Assembly (NCBI RefSeq): GCF_000275865.1
Contig: NZ_CM001555.1
Coordinates: 2,134,967-2,198,966, forward strand
DNA from: Methanofollis liminatans DSM 4140
Lineage (GTDB): Archaea > Halobacteriota > Methanomicrobia > Methanomicrobiales > Methanofollaceae
Length of the DNA stretch: 64,000 bases
Reading direction: 5' to 3'
Position 1 is the first letter of the stretch. Each line of letters starts with the position of its first letter. Below, piece after piece: positions 62,310 through 64,000 of the stretch. The notes under the pieces are model-generated. The model made no database searches. It saw nothing but the letters and a program-made list of their open reading frames with translations, and was not told the DNA's origin. The translations under genes were made by a program, and so were the position numbers.

Positions 62310-62801
62310 TTATTGCCCGAGTTGCTGGTCGATGACGGCCTTCAGGTAGCTCATGAACCGGGTCTGCGACCCGATCAGGTACCAGGGTCCGATCAGTTCT
62401 TCGGCATGGAAACCGTTCTCGTCATGGATCCCGATCCAGAGCGACGAGCCCGTCGGACCGTAGCGCTCGACGATCTCACGGTTCTCCGGCACTTCCACAT
62501 CGATGTGGCTGAAGACAAGCCGCCCTGATTCGAGGTCCTCTGCATAATAGGTGTTCACCGTCATCTCGGCGAGGTCGCCGAGGATGATGCAGGACGTACA
62601 CCGGTTTGAGCCGTAGAAATGGAAGAGCTCGACTTTCTCGACATTCGATCCGGTATAGGCGACCTCGGTCGACTGACCATCCGCCGCCCTCTCTTCCTCT
62701 CCCAGGCATCCCGCGGCGATCACCGCCAGCGATACGATGACGAGGAGCAGGGCGAGGACGGCAATCCGGTAATTCTTCATATGTGTTCGTGGTTTCATCA
62801 T
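62310..62801 (-). CDS. ArsF-like lipoprotein with a thioredoxin-type CxxC
   Basis: About 163 residues from ATG 62801 (GGGAG five bases upstream); ATG 62798 and 62780 are alternatives. A signal peptide with a lipobox (AVIAAGC) gives a lipid-anchored exported protein. FHFYGSNRCTSCIILGDLAE is a thioredoxin-like active site (CTSC). It resembles the nitrophenyl compound nitroreductase subunit ArsF family, always paired with ArsG. Together the two could form a membrane-linked thiol-redox system. Confidence 0.78.
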   Translation of the reverse strand: MMKPRTHMKNYRIAVLALLLVIVSLAVIAAGCLGEEERAADGQSTEVAYTGSNVEKVELFHFYGSNRCTSCIILGDLAEMTVNTYYAEDLESGRLVFSHIDVEVPENREIVERYGPTGSSLWIGIHDENGFHAEELIGPWYLIGSQTRFMSYLKAVIDQQLGQ

Positions 62802-62884
62802 CCCTTCTCCCTGATTATGGGCGAGCGCACCGGCACGGCGGCGCCCTGGTCTTCGAGAAACAGATGGTCTTTCGCGTTGTTCAT
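62798..62884 (-). CDS. Possible 28-residue micro-ORF coupled to both neighbours
   Basis: ATG 62884 overlaps the zinc-binding protein's stop by four bases (ATGA). The frame runs MNNAKDHLFLEDQGAAVPVR plus eight residues, and its TGA overlaps the ArsF ATG. Overlap at both ends would make it a translational bridge in the operon. It may equally be chance, since the stretch also holds the ArsF ribosome site (GGGAG). No homology recognised. Confidence 0.35.
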   Translation of the reverse strand: MNNAKDHLFLEDQGAAVPVRSPIIREKG

Positions 62885-63231
62885 TTCCTGCACTCCCCCA
62901 TCGCCGCCCGCACGGCGGCGGCGAGGCATTCGATCTCGGCGTACTGCGGATCGTCCATCCCCCGTTTTTTGATCCCGCATGCGGTGGCGACGACGTGCAG
63001 GTCGGGTTCGACACCGAGCGCCCGCACCTTCTTCATCCCGCAGCAGTCCTCGCACCCGTCCAGAATCAGGATGCGGTCGGCGTGCCTGACGGCGTCCTCC
63101 AGCGCCGCCGCCCGCGCCCCGACGCAGGCCTCGATCTGGCCGCCGCAACGGTGCAGGAGGGCCGTCCCGGTCTGTGCGGTCAGTTTTCCGGTGCTCGAGA
63201 TCCCCGAGCAGGCGACGACGGTGAACGCCAT
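62881..63231 (-). CDS. Putative zinc-binding protein (DGC-domain type)
   Basis: 116 residues with many cysteines: VVACSGIS, HRCGGQIEACVG, LDGCEDCCGMKKV and VATACGIKKRG. This is the DGC pattern of a family annotated as putative zinc-binding proteins and often seen beside arsenic and thioredoxin-type genes. Metal or arsenite binding is plausible. The ATG directly follows the ArsC stop, so the two are co-translated. Confidence 0.82.
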   Translation of the reverse strand: MAFTVVACSGISSTGKLTAQTGTALLHRCGGQIEACVGARAAALEDAVRHADRILILDGCEDCCGMKKVRALGVEPDLHVVATACGIKKRGMDDPQYAEIECLAAAVRAAMGECRK

Positions 63232-63639
63232 CTATAACGCCCCGAAGGTCGCATCGATCCAGGCGGCGATCTCGTCCCGGATCCGGCGCACGCCGTCCAT
63301 GACCTCCCCGTCGCTCCCGGTAAGACGCGAGGGGTCGGGGAAACTCCGGTGCACCGTCTCCTTCGCCCAGGGAAAGAGCGGGCAGGTGCCGCCCTCGCAG
63401 ACGGCGACCAGCACGTCCATCTCCTCTCCTGCAAAGGTGGAGATGTGCTTCGAGTGGTGCCCGGAGATGTCGATCCCGATCTCGGCCATCGCACGGACCG
63501 CATACGGGTTCAACCCGCCGGTCTCGGTCCCGGCGGAGTACGCCTCGTAGCGGTCGCCGTAGCGGGCGTTCATGTAGCCCTCGGCCATCTGCGAACGCCC
63601 GGCGTTGTGAGTGCAGACAAAGAGCACGCGTCGTTTCAT
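63232..63639 (-). CDS. arsC: Arsenate reductase of the low-molecular-weight phosphatase type (ArsC)
   Basis: A 135-residue protein with the phosphatase P-loop VCTHNAGRSQMAEGY (CX5R), a further Cys pair region (VAVCEGGTCPLFPW) and the DPSRLTGSD segment. The Cys positions match thioredoxin-linked ArsC rather than a plain tyrosine phosphatase. It reduces arsenate to arsenite. The neighbours (DGC, ArsF, ArsG) support an arsenic or thiol-toxicity function. ATG 63639. Confidence 0.88.
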   Translation of the reverse strand: MKRRVLFVCTHNAGRSQMAEGYMNARYGDRYEAYSAGTETGGLNPYAVRAMAEIGIDISGHHSKHISTFAGEEMDVLVAVCEGGTCPLFPWAKETVHRSFPDPSRLTGSDGEVMDGVRRIRDEIAAWIDATFGAL

Positions 63640-63656
63640 CTGACCAGATCCTTCTT

Positions 63657-64000
63657 TTAGAGTTCGGAGCAGGAGCCCGGCGCGCTCTTCCGCTCTTTTG
63701 CAAGCGCCGCATATGCGTGTTTGCCGCGGGAGTGGGGGAGCGCCCGGCCTGCAAGGTGTTTGAGGTGCGCAACAATCGCCGGCAGTTCTCCGGCCGGGAA
63801 GCCGAGAACCGCCTCTCCCGGCGCCATATCGGTGGCGTCCCGGCATCCGTAGCAGCCAAGCCCGTAGTTGAGGCGCTGCTCGACATACGGGATGATCGTC
63901 GAGTCCACGCAGGTCGCCTGGAGCACCGCCGTCGAACCGCGGACGCGCTCGCCGCCGTGGGCGTGCATGTACGAGAGGGCGATCCACATCAGCTTCTCGG
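63657..64000 (-). CDS. DUF169 family protein, 5' end outside window
   Basis: The C-terminal ~114 residues are visible. LNYGLGCYGCRDATDMAPGE and AVLGFPAGELPAIVAHL are the DUF169 signature with paired cysteines, ending in a Ser-Arg-Lys-type tail (HSRGKHAYAALA). DUF169 proteins are common in anaerobes and associate with redox or metal genes; the function is unknown. The frame is open to the window edge, so the start is not seen. It is the first visible gene of the arsenic-type cluster. Confidence 0.8.
   Translation of the reverse strand, partial: EKLMWIALSYMHAHGGERVRGSTAVLQATCVDSTIIPYVEQRLNYGLGCYGCRDATDMAPGEAVLGFPAGELPAIVAHLKHLAGRALPHSRGKHAYAALAKERKSAPGSCSEL

Overview
The window is a GC-rich stretch of a methanogenic archaeon's chromosome. 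The best fit is the order Methanomicrobiales, near Methanoculleus or Methanofollis; this is an inference from gene content and base composition, as no marker gene was compared. Support: an MptE-type methanopterin enzyme, an F420-type (FrhB-like) subunit beside glutamate synthase genes, a tungsten-type aldehyde:ferredoxin oxidoreductase, an archaeal L11-L1-L10-L12 operon preceded by ftsZ-secE-spt5, archaeal Thg1 and DtdA, and TATA boxes close to start codons.

Layout. 1-11 kb: end of a NudC-type hydrolase; class II ribonucleotide reductase split by an intein; a B12-binding radical SAM protein; a PEGA-repeat surface protein; an ABC exporter, one permease of which is fused to a PrsW-like protease domain. 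11-17 kb: tRNA-Lys(CUU); a TrkA-N/DHH phosphoesterase; mptE; a radical SAM protein with a CX7CX2C motif; a hairpin-repeat array; an S2P/CBS protease. 17-31 kb: thg1, ileS, two moeA genes, dtdA, ftsZ-secE-spt5, the ribosomal stalk operon. 31-43 kb: a sodium symporter with a small partner, twin orphan PAS proteins in an AT-rich patch, an asparagine-synthetase-like protein, a histidine kinase next to a STAS protein, a Clp1/Grc3-like kinase, RNase HI with a split Cas4-like membrane nuclease, TrmO, and an Mrp/NBP35 carrier.

44-59 kb is a nitrogen-assimilation island: three ammonium transporters, two PII proteins, glutamine synthetase, a three-gene glutamate synthase plus an FrhB-like subunit (suggesting F420H2 as electron donor), and a separate FMN glutamate-synthase-like gene. 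Three promoters carry an exact GGAA-N6-TTCC palindrome just downstream of the TATA box, and a fourth carries a one-mismatch version. This is the operator of the archaeal nitrogen repressor NrpR, so the island reads as one regulon. 59-64 kb: a MoaD-like protein with the aldehyde oxidoreductase, then an arsenic-type cluster (DUF169, LMW-PTP ArsC, zinc-binding DGC protein, ArsF-like lipoprotein, ArsG-like permease).

The least explained element is a family of about 215-250 bp non-coding repeats. It occurs as tandem arrays at 15.1-15.65 kb and, in opposite orientation, at 46.5-47.35 kb, with a remnant near 56.6 kb. Each full unit has two strong G/C hairpins whose stems are kept while the loops vary.
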